Shown: positions 52,458-62,060, counted from the first letter of the stretch. The stretch is DNA of 64,000 nucleotides from Pseudooceanicola sp050897975 (GCF_050897975.1 NZ_JBPAXY010000005.1:455604-519603); one strand, 5' to 3'. Translations and numbers: made by a program. Notes: generated by a model from the sequence alone, not told the origin.

Positions 52458-53888
52458 ATGCCGCAGGCCCCAGACCAGCCCTCTCAGCCGCCCCGGGCGC
52501 GCCCCAGCTGGCCCGCCCGGACCCGGCGCGGGCTTGGCGCCCTGCTGCTGGCCGGGAGTGCGGTGCTGGTGCCCCCCGGGGGGCTGGCCCAGTCTGGCGG
52601 CGGGCCGTCCGCAGGCACGCCGCCCCTGGCCGGACAGATGGGCGGGGCCGCCACCGGCACCACCCCCGAGACCGTGCAGACCGCCGCCCTGCTGCAAGAG
52701 GCCCTGCGCGCCACGGTGCAGCTTTACGCTCCCGAGGGCGCCGGGGCGATGCTGGGCTCGGGCTTTCTGTTTGGTCCCCGGGCCTATCTGGTGACCAATG
52801 CCCATGTGGTGCGCGACCATGCCCGGCTGACGGCGCGCTTCGGCGATGGCCGCCAGATCGGCGCCACCCTGCTCCGCCGGGATGCCGCGCGCGATCTGGC
52901 GGTCTTCACCCTCGACGGGCCCGCCCCCGCCCCGGGGCTAAGCGCGGCGGCCACCCCGCCCCGGCTGGGCCAGAGCCTCTATGCCCTGGGCGCCCCGCTG
53001 GAACTGGCGCAAAGCGTCACCCGGGGCAGCCTCTCCCACCCCGCGCGGCAGGTGGACCCGGCGGTGCCGCTGCACCTTTACCAGCATGACGCGGCGATCA
53101 ACCCCGGCTCGTCCGGCGGGCCTTTGCTGAACGGGGCCGGGCGGGTGGTGGCGGTGAATGCCCGCATCGCCGATGGCTCGCGCTTTTTCACCGGGGTGTC
53201 CTATGCGATCCCCATTGCGGTGGTGCAGGGGCTGATCGCCGACAGCCTGGTGCCGGTGCCCAACCTCGGGCTGCACCTGCGCCCCCTGCCCGCCCCCCGG
53301 GCCGCCCTGCTGGGCCTGACGCTGGAGGCACCGGCGCTGCTGGTTGACGACATCACCCCCGGGGGCGCCGCCGCCCGCGCCGGGGTGAGGCCCGGCGATG
53401 TGCTGATCACGCTCGACGACCGCCCCTTGCCCTCGCCCGGGGCCCTGGCCTTTGCCCTGGCCGATCGCGGCGGCCCGGCGCTGACCCTGCGCCTGCTGCG
53501 CCCCGGCGCCACCCCGCGCGAGCGGGCGCTGTCCCTGACCCTGACCGCCGCCGACCTGCCGCAGCCCACCCCCGCGCCCACGGCCAGGGGCAGCGCCCCG
53601 ACCGAACCCGTCGACCTGGGCCTGACCCTGGATGCGGACAACGGCCAGGTGCTGGCCGTGGCGCCCGACAGCCCGGCCTTTGCCGCCGGGCTGGCCCCGG
53701 GCGACCGGATCGAGGCGGTGAACGGTGCCGAAGGCGCCCGCCCCGCGCCGCGCGCCCTGTCGCCGCAGCTGCTGCGCCTTGCCCGCGACGGGCGGCAGCT
53801 GCACCTGCTGCTGGATCCCGCCGCCGCGCCCTCGCTGGCCCGCCCGGTCACCGGCAATGCCCTTGATCCCGCCGTTATTCCTTTCTGA
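52458..53888 (+). CDS. HtrA/Deg-type serine protease with two PDZ domains
   Basis: 476 residues. Long N-terminal segment with membrane span/signal LGALLLAGSAVLVPPGGLAQS, then a trypsin-like domain with catalytic triad His116 (TNAHVV), Asp146 (ARDLAVF) and Ser219 (INPGSSGGPLL). PDZ 1 about 290-360 (LVDDITPGGAAARAGVRPGD), PDZ 2 about 385-460 (VLAVAPDSPAFAAGLAPGDRIEAVNG). Periplasmic protein quality control or stress sensing is the expected role. It precedes a two-component pair by 40 bases, so it may be both target and partner of that system. Arg/Pro-rich N-terminus is unusual. Confidence 0.88.
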   Translation: MPQAPDQPSQPPRARPSWPARTRRGLGALLLAGSAVLVPPGGLAQSGGGPSAGTPPLAGQMGGAATGTTPETVQTAALLQEALRATVQLYAPEGAGAMLGSGFLFGPRAYLVTNAHVVRDHARLTARFGDGRQIGATLLRRDAARDLAVFTLDGPAPAPGLSAAATPPRLGQSLYALGAPLELAQSVTRGSLSHPARQVDPAVPLHLYQHDAAINPGSSGGPLLNGAGRVVAVNARIADGSRFFTGVSYAIPIAVVQGLIADSLVPVPNLGLHLRPLPAPRAALLGLTLEAPALLVDDITPGGAAARAGVRPGDVLITLDDRPLPSPGALAFALADRGGPALTLRLLRPGATPRERALSLTLTAADLPQPTPAPTARGSAPTEPVDLGLTLDADNGQVLAVAPDSPAFAAGLAPGDRIEAVNGAEGARPAPRALSPQLLRLARDGRQLHLLLDPAAAPSLARPVTGNALDPAVIPF

Positions 53889-53928
53889 CGCCGCCACCCT
53901 TCTGACGCCCCCGCCCGGACCCACGCCC

Positions 53929-54693
53929 ATGACCCACCCCGCCCAGACCGCCGCCGACCCGACCCCGCCCGGCCTGTCGCCGCGCATCCTGATCGTCGAG
54001 GATGACAGCGCCGCCGGGCAGGCCGTTTCCGCCGCCGCCCGCGACCTGGGCGCCGATCCCCATTGGGTCACCACCTATGACGAGGGGCTGGCGGCGGCCA
54101 CCGCCGGGGGCTTTGCCGTCATCGTCTTCGACCGGATGCTGCCCGGCGGCGACGGCATCGACGCCCTGGCCAAGATCCGCGCCGCAGGCTCCACCGCGCT
54201 GGTGCTGATCGTCTCGGCCCTGGGCCGGGCGGCGAACAAGATCGAGGGGCTGGAACGCGGCGCCGACGACTATCTGGCCAAACCCTTTGACCCTGACGAG
54301 CTGCGCGCCCGCCTGCGCGCCCTGCTGCGCCGCGCCCAGATGACGGTGATCGACAACGACCTGATCAGCTTTGGCGCGCTGCAAATCCGCCTCAAGGCCC
54401 GCACCGTCCACCTGGGCGCCACCCATGTCCCGGTCAGCCCGAAGGAATTCGACCTGATCACCTTCTTTGCCGCCAACGCGGGCGAGGTGGTGACCCGGAT
54501 GCAGCTGCTGGAAAAGGTCTGGAACCTGCATTTCGACCCGCAAACCAATGTGGTGGACGTGCATGTGGGCCGCCTGCGGCGCAAGCTGGAACAGGCCGCC
54601 GGGCACCCGGTGATCCATACCGAACGCGGCGCGGGCTATGTCTTTGACCCGCTGCGCGCCCCGCCCTCCGATCCGACCCCGCCCGGCGCATGA
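53929..54693 (+). CDS. Two-component response regulator, OmpR/PhoB type
   Basis: 254 residues. Receiver domain with acidic pair in ILIVEDDSAAG, phosphoacceptor Asp68 in VIVFDRMLPGGDG and Lys in LAKPFDPDEL; C-terminal winged helix (LGATHVPVSPKEFDLITFFA, VVDVHVGRLRRKLEQ, HTERGAGYVFD). A 17-residue Pro/Thr-rich N-terminal tail is extra. Its stop overlaps the kinase start by four bases. No Shine-Dalgarno sequence is visible before ATG 53929, so translation may depend on the protease gene upstream or on an earlier start at 53857. Confidence 0.93.
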   Translation: MTHPAQTAADPTPPGLSPRILIVEDDSAAGQAVSAAARDLGADPHWVTTYDEGLAAATAGGFAVIVFDRMLPGGDGIDALAKIRAAGSTALVLIVSALGRAANKIEGLERGADDYLAKPFDPDELRARLRALLRRAQMTVIDNDLISFGALQIRLKARTVHLGATHVPVSPKEFDLITFFAANAGEVVTRMQLLEKVWNLHFDPQTNVVDVHVGRLRRKLEQAAGHPVIHTERGAGYVFDPLRAPPSDPTPPGA

Positions 54694-56060
54694 GGCGCCC
54701 CGCCCCCTCTGCCAGCCTGCGGGTCACCCTGGCCATTGCCGCCGGGATCATCCTGGTGTCGCTCTCGGCCATGGGTCTGCAATACCGCGTCACCGCCCGG
54801 GCGCTGGAGGCCCGCCAGGCCGAGCTGCTGCGCGCCGACCTGGACGCCTTCGCCGCCACCTATCAGCAACGCCGCATCCCCGCCCTGCGCCAGGCCATCG
54901 ACTTTCGCTCGCGCAGCAGCGCGCCGCAGGTAGCGCTGTACCTGCTTCAGGATCGCGCAGGCGTAAAGCTGGCGGGCAATATCGGCGGTTGGCCGGTGGA
55001 CATCGCGCCCCAGGGCGCGCGCTTTGATCCCGCCCCGGTGCTGCGCTATGCCCTGCCTCTGGGGCCGGGCGGGACCGAGATCCGCTATCGCGGCATCGCG
55101 CGGGAACTGCCGGGCGGCTTTCGTTTCCTGACTGCCCGGGCCGAAACGGCGCGGGAAGAGACCCTGGCCGGGCTGCGCCGGGTGATCTGGCCGGTGGCCG
55201 CCGGGCTGGTGGCCCTGGCGCTGCTGGCGGGCTGGCTGACCTCTCGCTGGGTGCTGGCGCGGATCGCCCGGGTCAACCGGCTGGCCGATCAGGTGGCGGC
55301 GGGGGATCTGTCGGCGCGGCTGCCAGGGCCGCGCGCGGGCGATGAATTCGGCACGCTGGAAACCCATGTGCACGCCATGCTGGACCGGATCGAGGCGCTG
55401 AACCGGGCCACGCAGCGCCTGTCGGACACCATCGCCCACGAATTGCGCACGCCCCTCAACCGCCTGTTGCAGCAGATCCGCGCCCTGGATGCCCCCGCGC
55501 CGCAGAAACAGGCACTAGAGGCCGAGATCCACGCCACCACCCGCACCTTCAACGCCCTGCTGGACATCTCGGCCGCCGAGGCCGCGCAGGGCGCCCGCCC
55601 CGGGCTGGTGCCGGTGGATCTGTCGGCGCTGGTGGCCGAGATCCACGACCTTTACCAGCCCCTGGCCGAAGAGCGGGGCCTGACCCTGGGCGCGGATCTG
55701 ACCCCGGACCTACAGGTGCTGGGCGAGCGGAACCTGATTGCCCAGCTTCTGACCAACCTCTTGGAGAACGCGCTGAAATTCTGCCGCCCCGGCGATGCCG
55801 TCACCCTGTCGCTGCACCCCGAGGGCGCGCACCTCCTGCTGCGGGTCAGCGACACCGGCCCCGGCCTGCCAGAGGCGCAGCGGGCCGAGATCACCCGCCG
55901 GTTCGTGCGCGCCGAGCGCGACCGCGACGTGGCCGGGCACGGGCTGGGCCTGGCGCTGGTGCAGGCGATCGCCACCCGCCACGGCGCCAAACTGGACCTG
56001 CCGGCAAGCGAAAGGGGTTTCACGATCCAGATCGCCTGGCCTAAGCTGTCACAGGATTGA
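54690..56060 (+). CDS. Sensor histidine kinase
   Basis: 456 residues, inner membrane. Span 1 about 11-30 (VTLAIAAGIILVSLSAMGL), periplasmic sensor part about 32-165, span 2 about 166-185 (VIWPVAAGLVALALLAGWL), HAMP, then the H box IAHELRTPLN with phospho-His250, N box LLTNLLENALKFC, G boxes DTGPGLPE and GHGLGLALVQ. Pairs with the response regulator just upstream by a four-base overlap. The signal is unknown; neighbours suggest envelope stress. Confidence 0.94.
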   Translation: MRRPAPSASLRVTLAIAAGIILVSLSAMGLQYRVTARALEARQAELLRADLDAFAATYQQRRIPALRQAIDFRSRSSAPQVALYLLQDRAGVKLAGNIGGWPVDIAPQGARFDPAPVLRYALPLGPGGTEIRYRGIARELPGGFRFLTARAETAREETLAGLRRVIWPVAAGLVALALLAGWLTSRWVLARIARVNRLADQVAAGDLSARLPGPRAGDEFGTLETHVHAMLDRIEALNRATQRLSDTIAHELRTPLNRLLQQIRALDAPAPQKQALEAEIHATTRTFNALLDISAAEAAQGARPGLVPVDLSALVAEIHDLYQPLAEERGLTLGADLTPDLQVLGERNLIAQLLTNLLENALKFCRPGDAVTLSLHPEGAHLLLRVSDTGPGLPEAQRAEITRRFVRAERDRDVAGHGLGLALVQAIATRHGAKLDLPASERGFTIQIAWPKLSQD

Positions 56061-56081
56061 TCCCCCGATCACGGGCCCTGC

Positions 56082-57581
56082 ATGATTTCTGTCAAACGCC
56101 TTTTCGCGCCCCGCTGCCTCGCCCCCGCTTTGGCCCTTGGCCTGTCGGCCTGTGCCGTGCTGAACCCGCCGCTGAACCAGCTGCGCGACAGCGGCCCCAA
56201 CGATACCGCCCGCGCTACGCCTGCGGGCGACGAAGAGCTATGGGTCGGCCTGGCCTTCTCGGGCGGCGGGATGCGCGCCTCGGCCTTTGCCCATGGGGTG
56301 GTGGAAGAGCTGCGCGCCATGACCGCCCGCCCCGGCGATCCCGACGGCATCCTGTCGGAACTGCGGCTGGTCACCGGCGTCTCGGGCGGGTCGGTCACGG
56401 CGGCCTATTACGGGCTTTACGGCGCCGGGGGCGTGGATCGTTACCGCGACGGATACCTGGTGCAGGACGCCGAACGCTATATGGCCAACAACCCGATCAA
56501 CCCGGTGACCATCGCCCGCGGCGTCTCGGGCGGGGCCAACGGGCGCGAGACCTTCGGGCGGTTCCTGGACGAGGCGTTGTTTCACGGCGCCACCTTCGGC
56601 GATCTGGCGCGGCGGTCCTCGATCACCACCTGGATCAATGCCACCGATGTGGCCAATCAGACCACCTTCCTGTTCACGCCGGAAACCTTCGACGCGCTGT
56701 GTTCCGACCTGGCGCGCTTTCCGATTTCCGACGCCGTGGCGGCCTCGGCGGCCTATCCGCTGGTCTTTTCGCCCATCGTGGTGGACACCCACCAGGGCGA
56801 TTGCGCCTATCGCCCACCCGACTGGCTGACCGCGGCGCGCTATAATTCCGAGGCGACGGGCGCCATGCGCGCCCATGCGGCGGCGCTGGAAAGCTATGCC
56901 AGCGATCCCGACATGCGCTTTGTCAAACTGCTGGACGGGGGCATCACCGACAACTTCGGCACCACCGGCCTGGCGGTGGAACGCGCCCGCGCCGAGGCGC
57001 CGCACGCGCCGCTTTCGGCCCGCGAGGCGGTAAAGCTGTCGCGGCTGCTGTTCCTGGTGGCCGATGCGGGCGTCGAACAGCCCAACGGTTGGACGACGCG
57101 GATGCAGGGCCCGGGCGGCGGGCAGCTGGCGCGGGCCATCGTGCAATCGGCGATGACGGCGGCCTCGCGCACCGGGTTTGACGCCATGCGTCTGCAACTG
57201 GACCGCTGGCAAGAGGATCTGGTCGACTACCGCTGTTCCCTGACCCTGGCCGAGGTGGCGCGGCTGCGCGGCTCGGCGGCGGGCTGGGATTGCCGCGATC
57301 TGAAGTTTTTCGTCGGCATGGTCAGTTTCGACGACCTGGGCGGGCAGATGGAGGACCGGCTGAACGCCATCCCCACCCGGCTGGCGCTGGAAGAGGCCGA
57401 GGTCGACCTGTCGATCTCGGCGGGCCGCCGCACGACACGGCAGAACCCCGAGGTGAACGGCTTTCTCGCCTCGACCGCGCGCTATGGCACCGACCGGCTG
57501 TCGGCCATCGACGCCGGCACCGCCCGGCGCATCGCGCCGGTAGGCGGGGCGCGGCCGATTGCCCCGGTCTCCTCGGAGTAA
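56082..57581 (+). CDS. Patatin-like phospholipase, lipoprotein
   Basis: 499 residues. Lipoprotein signal ending LSAC, lipid on Cys24. Patatin core: oxyanion motif SGGGMRASAFAHG at 60-72, nucleophile Ser101 in GVSGGS, catalytic Asp285 in DGGITDNFG. These form the Ser-Asp dyad of patatin lipases, so acyl hydrolase activity on phospholipids is expected. Being a lipoprotein it acts in the periplasm or at the outer membrane. It starts 21 bases after the histidine kinase gene and is probably the last gene of the protease/two-component operon. Confidence 0.88.
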   Translation: MISVKRLFAPRCLAPALALGLSACAVLNPPLNQLRDSGPNDTARATPAGDEELWVGLAFSGGGMRASAFAHGVVEELRAMTARPGDPDGILSELRLVTGVSGGSVTAAYYGLYGAGGVDRYRDGYLVQDAERYMANNPINPVTIARGVSGGANGRETFGRFLDEALFHGATFGDLARRSSITTWINATDVANQTTFLFTPETFDALCSDLARFPISDAVAASAAYPLVFSPIVVDTHQGDCAYRPPDWLTAARYNSEATGAMRAHAAALESYASDPDMRFVKLLDGGITDNFGTTGLAVERARAEAPHAPLSAREAVKLSRLLFLVADAGVEQPNGWTTRMQGPGGGQLARAIVQSAMTAASRTGFDAMRLQLDRWQEDLVDYRCSLTLAEVARLRGSAAGWDCRDLKFFVGMVSFDDLGGQMEDRLNAIPTRLALEEAEVDLSISAGRRTTRQNPEVNGFLASTARYGTDRLSAIDAGTARRIAPVGGARPIAPVSSE

Positions 57582-57799
57582 CACGCTCTCCGCCCGTCCC
57601 CTGGCACGGGCTGAAAGCCCGGGCCGCGCCCGACCCTCCCCCCGGGAGGGCGCATGGCGATGTCGGACAAAGCCTGCGCGGCATTGATGCTTTGATGGGC
57701 CACCGCAGCGGACGGGGACCAAGGCGCCCCCCCAGGGTCGGGCGCGTCCCTTCCCACAAAGCCATCCACACTTGAGCGCAGACCGGGGTAGACGCCCTT

Positions 57800-57828
57800 G
57801 AAAAGGAGGGCGGGGAAATCCCCGCCCT
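57800..57828 (-). terminator. Terminator after the creatinase gene
   Basis: Minus strand AGGGCGGGG/CCCCGCCCT (57828-57820 with 57815-57807), loop of 4, then CCTTTTC. It lies 10 bases past the creatinase stop, in the gap between two convergent genes (57582-57837), the rest of which shows nothing. Confidence 0.6.
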
Positions 57829-57837
57829 GCGCCGCCC

Positions 57838-59067
57838 TCAGGCGATGATGTTCGACCCCGGGCCATAGGGGAACTTGGTGATGTTCTCGGCGCCCTCGTC
57901 GCCCACCACCAGGATGTCATGCTCGCGGTAGCCGCCCGCGCCCGGCATCCCCTCGGGCAGCCAGAGCATCGGCTCCATCGAGACCACCATGCCCGGTTCC
58001 AGCACCGTGTCGATATCCTCGCGCAGCTCCAGCCCCGCCTCGCGGCCATAGTAATGCGACAGCACGCCGAAGCTGTGGCCGTACCCGAAGGACCGGTATT
58101 GCAGCAGGCCTTCGTCGGCCAGGAAGCGGTTCAGCTCGTCACAGATCTGGGCACAGCTGATGCCCGGCTTGATCAGCGACAGGCCCAGCTCGTGCGTGGC
58201 CACATTGGCCTGCCAGATCTTCAGGCTGGCCGCGTCCGGCTCACCCAGGAACAGGGTGCGTTCCAGCGCGGTGTAATAGGCCGAGATCATCGGGAAGCAG
58301 TTCAGCGACAGGATGTCGCCCATCTGAAGCGCCCGGGTGGTCACCGGGTTATGGGCGCCGTCGGTGTTGAGGCCCGACTGGAACCAGACCCAGGTGTCGC
58401 GCAGCTCGCTGTCGGGATGGGCGCGGGCAATCTCGGCCTCCATGGCGTCGCGGCCCGCCATGGCCACGTCGATCTCGCGCGCGCACTCGTGGATCGCGGC
58501 ACGGATCGCGGCGCCGCCCAGATCGGCAATGCGGGCCCCTTCGCGGATCAGGGCGATTTCCTCGGCAGATTTGATCATCCGCGCCTGCATGGTGGCCGGG
58601 GCCACATCGACCACCTCGGGCGCGCCCAGGAACTCGGCCAGCTTGGCCGATTGCGCCAGGGTCAGGTGATCGCCCTCGATCCCCACCCGGCGCGCGCCGC
58701 CCGCCAGGTCCCGCACCGCGCGCCAGTAGTTGTCGCGCTGCCAGTCGGTGTAGATGACATTCTCGCCATGGCTGCGCCGCCAGGGCTGACCGGCGTCGAT
58801 ATTGGCGCTGACCGTGGTGCAGGCCTCAGCCGTCACCACACAGGCATAGGGCCGCCCGAAGCTGCAATAGAGGAAGCCCGAGTAATAGGCGATGTTGTGC
58901 ATCGAGGTCAGCACGACCACGGGCAGGTCCATCTCGGCCATGATGCCGCGCAGCCGCGCCAGACGCGCGGCGTATTCGGCGGCGGAAAAGGGCAACGGGG
59001 CCTTGTCGCCATTGTGGCAGGTGAAGGTATCGACGCGGGTGTTCAGTTGGGTTGCCAGATCGGCCAT
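57838..59067 (-). CDS. Creatinase (creatine amidinohydrolase)
   Basis: 409 residues, the length of known creatinases. The sequence follows the Pseudomonas putida enzyme closely: YYSGFLYCSFGRPYACVVT, SANIDAGQPWRRS, YTDWQRDNYWRAV, TWVWFQSGLNTDGAHNPVTT, FGYGHSFGVLSHYYGREAGL, and ENITKFPYGPGSNII at the end. His239 in TDGAHNP matches the catalytic His232. The five metal ligands of M24 peptidases are absent, as in creatinase. It splits creatine to sarcosine and urea. No sarcosine oxidase, creatininase or urease gene is in the window. A 241-base gap precedes it; nothing is seen there beyond a short GGAGG site before ATG. Confidence 0.92.
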   Translation of the reverse strand: MADLATQLNTRVDTFTCHNGDKAPLPFSAAEYAARLARLRGIMAEMDLPVVVLTSMHNIAYYSGFLYCSFGRPYACVVTAEACTTVSANIDAGQPWRRSHGENVIYTDWQRDNYWRAVRDLAGGARRVGIEGDHLTLAQSAKLAEFLGAPEVVDVAPATMQARMIKSAEEIALIREGARIADLGGAAIRAAIHECAREIDVAMAGRDAMEAEIARAHPDSELRDTWVWFQSGLNTDGAHNPVTTRALQMGDILSLNCFPMISAYYTALERTLFLGEPDAASLKIWQANVATHELGLSLIKPGISCAQICDELNRFLADEGLLQYRSFGYGHSFGVLSHYYGREAGLELREDIDTVLEPGMVVSMEPMLWLPEGMPGAGGYREHDILVVGDEGAENITKFPYGPGSNIIA

Positions 59068-59308
59068 GTCTCAATCCTTATCCGGAGGCCGGAGCGGGAG
59101 AGACGTCCACGACCCGGCGCAAACGTCCGGGCGTACAGGACAGGGGTGAACCTTGGGACCGCGAATGCGCGCCGACGCCATCGTCGCGCGGGTCCGTGTG
59201 GACCTTCTAGCCGCAGCGCGCGACCCCGGCAAAGGAGAAAATGCAGCGCCCCGGCCAGGCGCCCTCGCGCCCGCTGCGGCAGCGCCCAGAGTTTGGGCAG
59301 GCCGCCCC

Positions 59309-59818
59309 TCAGGGCTCGATCAGCGCCACCAGCTTGCCTTCAAAGATCGAAAAGCGGGCAGTGATCCCTTCAGGCGCGGCACAGACGGCCTCGACCCCCG
59401 ACAGCAGGGTCCAAAGCCCGTCCTCGCGCTTCTCCTCAACCTCCAGTTCCAGCAGCAGCTGGCCCTGGGCGTCGAAGGCGGCCACGCGCAGGTGCGCCGC
59501 GGCCACCGGGGTTTGCCGCAGCCGGGCGTAGAAGGGCGCGCCCTCGGGCTCGGCCTTGGCGCGCGCCGCCGGATCCTGCCCCTCGCCCAGGGCGCAGAAG
59601 GTGGTCACGCCCTCGGGCACCAGGAAATAGTTCAGCGGGCCGCCATCCGGGGCGACGGAGAAATCCAGCATCAGCACGGGATCGGTGCCGAGGGCGGCGG
59701 GGGTGTCGGCCATGGCGGCCCCTTTCGGGCTAAGGGCCAGCAACGCGGCCAGAACGGCAGCCTGTGTCAGGGCGCCCAGACGGGACAGCCAGGGGGCGGC
59801 GAAAGATCGGGGCGGCAT
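59309..59818 (-). CDS. Secreted protein of unknown function
   Basis: 169 residues. Signal peptide with LGALTQAAVLAALLALSPKGAAMA (adjoining pieces; cleavage near residue 36). The mature part is mostly beta (VLMLDFSVAPDGGPLNYFLV, LRVAAFDAQGQLLLELEVEE, GITARFSIFEGKLVALIE) with two Cys that could bond. No family recognised. It is 85 bases after the DUF1513 gene on the same strand and may belong to the iron operon. The ATG at 59818 lies after GAGGACCAG. Confidence 0.65.
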   Translation of the reverse strand: MPPRSFAAPWLSRLGALTQAAVLAALLALSPKGAAMADTPAALGTDPVLMLDFSVAPDGGPLNYFLVPEGVTTFCALGEGQDPAARAKAEPEGAPFYARLRQTPVAAAHLRVAAFDAQGQLLLELEVEEKREDGLWTLLSGVEAVCAAPEGITARFSIFEGKLVALIEP

Positions 59819-59902
59819 CTGGTCCTCCGGGGTGTCCGTCCAGCCTAGGCTCAGGCCGCACCGCGATCAACCGTGCCGCCCGGCCCTGCCCTGGCCCCGC
59901 CT

Positions 59903-60982
59903 CTAGAGGGTGACGATATGATTGTCCCAGGCGCGGGCCGCGTGGGCGAAGGGCTGAAACTCGGTCACGGTGGCGTGCCAGACCCCGCCCAGCCCGTCGG
60001 TGGCCAGGAACCCCTCGGGGCCCGGGGCCAGGCCGCAGATGTCAGGGCGGTGATGGGCGGTGACGAACTGCCCCTGCCGGTCGAAGATGTGCAGCCGCCC
60101 GCCGCGCGGGCTGGTGATGCCGAAGAACTGCCCGTCGCCGGACAGGGCGACCGACCCCGCATAGGCCTGCATCGCCAGTTGCTCGCCCAGATCCGCCTCT
60201 GCCAGCCGCGCCGCACCCCAGCCCCGCCGGTGCAGCCCCAGAAGCGGCGGCGCATCCATCACGTCGCCCTCCCACTGCATGGCGAAGGCCACCGTTCCGT
60301 CCCCGGCCAGGGCCAGGTGGCGGATCGAGTTCAGATGCAGATCGGGGTCCAGGACCACCTGCTCCAGCAGGTCCCCCTCGGGCGAGATATAGGCCAGCGA
60401 GGGCCGCATGGTCGGCAGGTTCAGCTTGCCGCGCCCGTCCTCGACCCGGGGATCGGTCTGGATGCCGCCATTGGCCACCACCAGCGTGCCGTCGGGCATC
60501 TGGATCGCCTCATGGGGGCCGATGCCGTGGGTCTCGATCTCGCCCACGCGCTTGTAGCCCTGGCTGCGCGCCCACAGCCCGATCTTGCCCCGGGCGGTAA
60601 GATAGTCGTTCTCCAGCGTGGCCAGGATGTCGCCGCCCTGAAGGAAGGTGCCATGGCCCATGAAATGCCGCCCCTCGGGGCTGTGCAGCTCATGCAGCAC
60701 TTCACCGCGCGCGCAGTCGATCACCCGGGCGAAGGTACCGGGACGGCGGGCGAAGCCCACGGCCTCGGGCGCCACCGGATGGGCCGCGCCCGCATGGCCG
60801 CGCCCGGGCATCGGCACCCGGAACACGTCCTGGCCCAGGATGTCGATCCCGAAGAGCGCGTGCTGCCCGTCCGCCTCTTTGGCGAAGGCCAGATAGGCGG
60901 GGGATCCGGCATCGGCCCAGCTCAGGCGCGGGGTCAGGGTCGAGGCGGCCATGGCGACCAGGAAGGCGCGGCGGGGGATCAT
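59903..60982 (-). CDS. DUF1513 family periplasmic protein (likely Tat-exported)
   Basis: 359 residues. N-terminus MIPRRAFLVAMAAST with twin Arg (RRAFL) and an Ala-rich core ending SWADAG suggests Tat export. The rest reads as a beta-propeller-like DUF1513 protein: HFMGHGTFLQGGDILATLEN, HGIGPHEAIQMPDGTLVVANG, HLNSIRHLALAGDGTVAFAM and FGITSPRGGRLHIFDRQG. DUF1513 genes travel with imelysin and DUF1111 genes in iron-regulated operons; function unknown. ATG 60982 with CGGAG upstream; TTG at 60988 rejected. Confidence 0.83.
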   Translation of the reverse strand: MIPRRAFLVAMAASTLTPRLSWADAGSPAYLAFAKEADGQHALFGIDILGQDVFRVPMPGRGHAGAAHPVAPEAVGFARRPGTFARVIDCARGEVLHELHSPEGRHFMGHGTFLQGGDILATLENDYLTARGKIGLWARSQGYKRVGEIETHGIGPHEAIQMPDGTLVVANGGIQTDPRVEDGRGKLNLPTMRPSLAYISPEGDLLEQVVLDPDLHLNSIRHLALAGDGTVAFAMQWEGDVMDAPPLLGLHRRGWGAARLAEADLGEQLAMQAYAGSVALSGDGQFFGITSPRGGRLHIFDRQGQFVTAHHRPDICGLAPGPEGFLATDGLGGVWHATVTEFQPFAHAARAWDNHIVTL

Positions 60983-61058
60983 GGGCAAACTCCGTTCCGG
61001 GTTGCAGGCCCCGCGCCGGATGGCCCGACGCGGGCAAAGTGGAGGGGCGCGCGCGGTC

Positions 61059-62060
61059 TCAGTCGCCGTCGGCCGAGTTGAACCCGGCGGACAGCCCGAA
61101 ATGCCCGCCGACCTCGGCCTCGACCGCGCGGCGCAGCAGCTGCACGCGCTGTTGCACGATCTCGACCTTCAGACGCCCTGAGATATCGCCGACCTGGGAC
61201 AGGTCGGGTGTCTCGACCGCCTGGAGCGCCTCGAAGACCGAGGCAAAGGCCGCCTCGCTCTGCGGCATCTCCTCGGGCGCCATCAGCGCCCGGGCCAGTT
61301 CCTGAAGGGCCTCCAGCGACAGGGTCACGTTGCGCAAAGACCGGCCCGAGCGGCGCGCCTCGGCCCGGGTCGGGCGCGGCGCGTCGAAGGTGCCCAGGGG
61401 GCGGCCCAGACGGCTGTCGGCGTTGAACTCCAGCCCGGTCAGCAGGGCGGTATAGATCACCCGCACCGCCTCGTCCTGGCTGAGGTAGGTGGTATTGCCC
61501 GCCGCACCCGCGCTCAGCAAGGCGGGCGCGGCCTCGGTCTGCCATTCGGCGTTGATCTCGGCGCCCATGCGGGCCAGGTCGGCGGCGTTGGCCTGGACCA
61601 GGCGGCAGGTGTAGTCGCCCGGCCCGTAGCCGCTGAACTGCTCGTCATAAAGCAGGTATTCCAGCGCGAAGAGGCCGCGCGCAGCCACCGACAGCTCGTG
61701 GAACTCGGTCGGTTGATCGACGATGGCGTCCCGATCGGCGACCATCTGGCCCAGCATCCGGGCGGTGAAGCCCTTCTTGTCGGGCCAGAAGGCGATGGCG
61801 TTGACCCGCCCGTCCACCTCCAGCGGGCCGAAGCGCAGATGCGCGATGGCCAGCCAGGCGTCAAAGGCCCCGTTCCAGGCCGCCCGCAGCTCAGGCCCGG
61901 GCGCGCAATCCGCCGCCGCCTGATCGCGCAGCGCCGCGCCCGCCGCGGCAAAGGCGGCGGTGCCGGGCAGGATCTGCCCTTCGACCGCCTCGGCCAGATC
62001 GGCCCGGGCCGGACTGGTGGCAAGGCCAAGGATCAGGGCGGCGGCAGGCAGAAATCGCAT
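61059..62060 (-). CDS. Imelysin family protein (peptidase M75 / IrpA-like)
   Basis: 333 residues. Signal peptide MRFLPAAALILGLATSPARA, then a helical imelysin domain: ILPGTAAFAAAGAALRDQA, AWLAIAHLRFGPLEVDGR, AIAFWPDKKGFTARMLGQM, GLFALEYLLYDEQF and SLRNVTLSLEALQELARAL. The family is named after insulin-cleaving metallopeptidase; the canonical GxHxxE is not clear here, so protease activity is doubtful; iron-linked binding is the current view. Its ATG overlaps the stop codon of the DUF1111 gene by one base, so the two are coupled. Confidence 0.86.
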   Translation of the reverse strand: MRFLPAAALILGLATSPARADLAEAVEGQILPGTAAFAAAGAALRDQAAADCAPGPELRAAWNGAFDAWLAIAHLRFGPLEVDGRVNAIAFWPDKKGFTARMLGQMVADRDAIVDQPTEFHELSVAARGLFALEYLLYDEQFSGYGPGDYTCRLVQANAADLARMGAEINAEWQTEAAPALLSAGAAGNTTYLSQDEAVRVIYTALLTGLEFNADSRLGRPLGTFDAPRPTRAEARRSGRSLRNVTLSLEALQELARALMAPEEMPQSEAAFASVFEALQAVETPDLSQVGDISGRLKVEIVQQRVQLLRRAVEAEVGGHFGLSAGFNSADGD

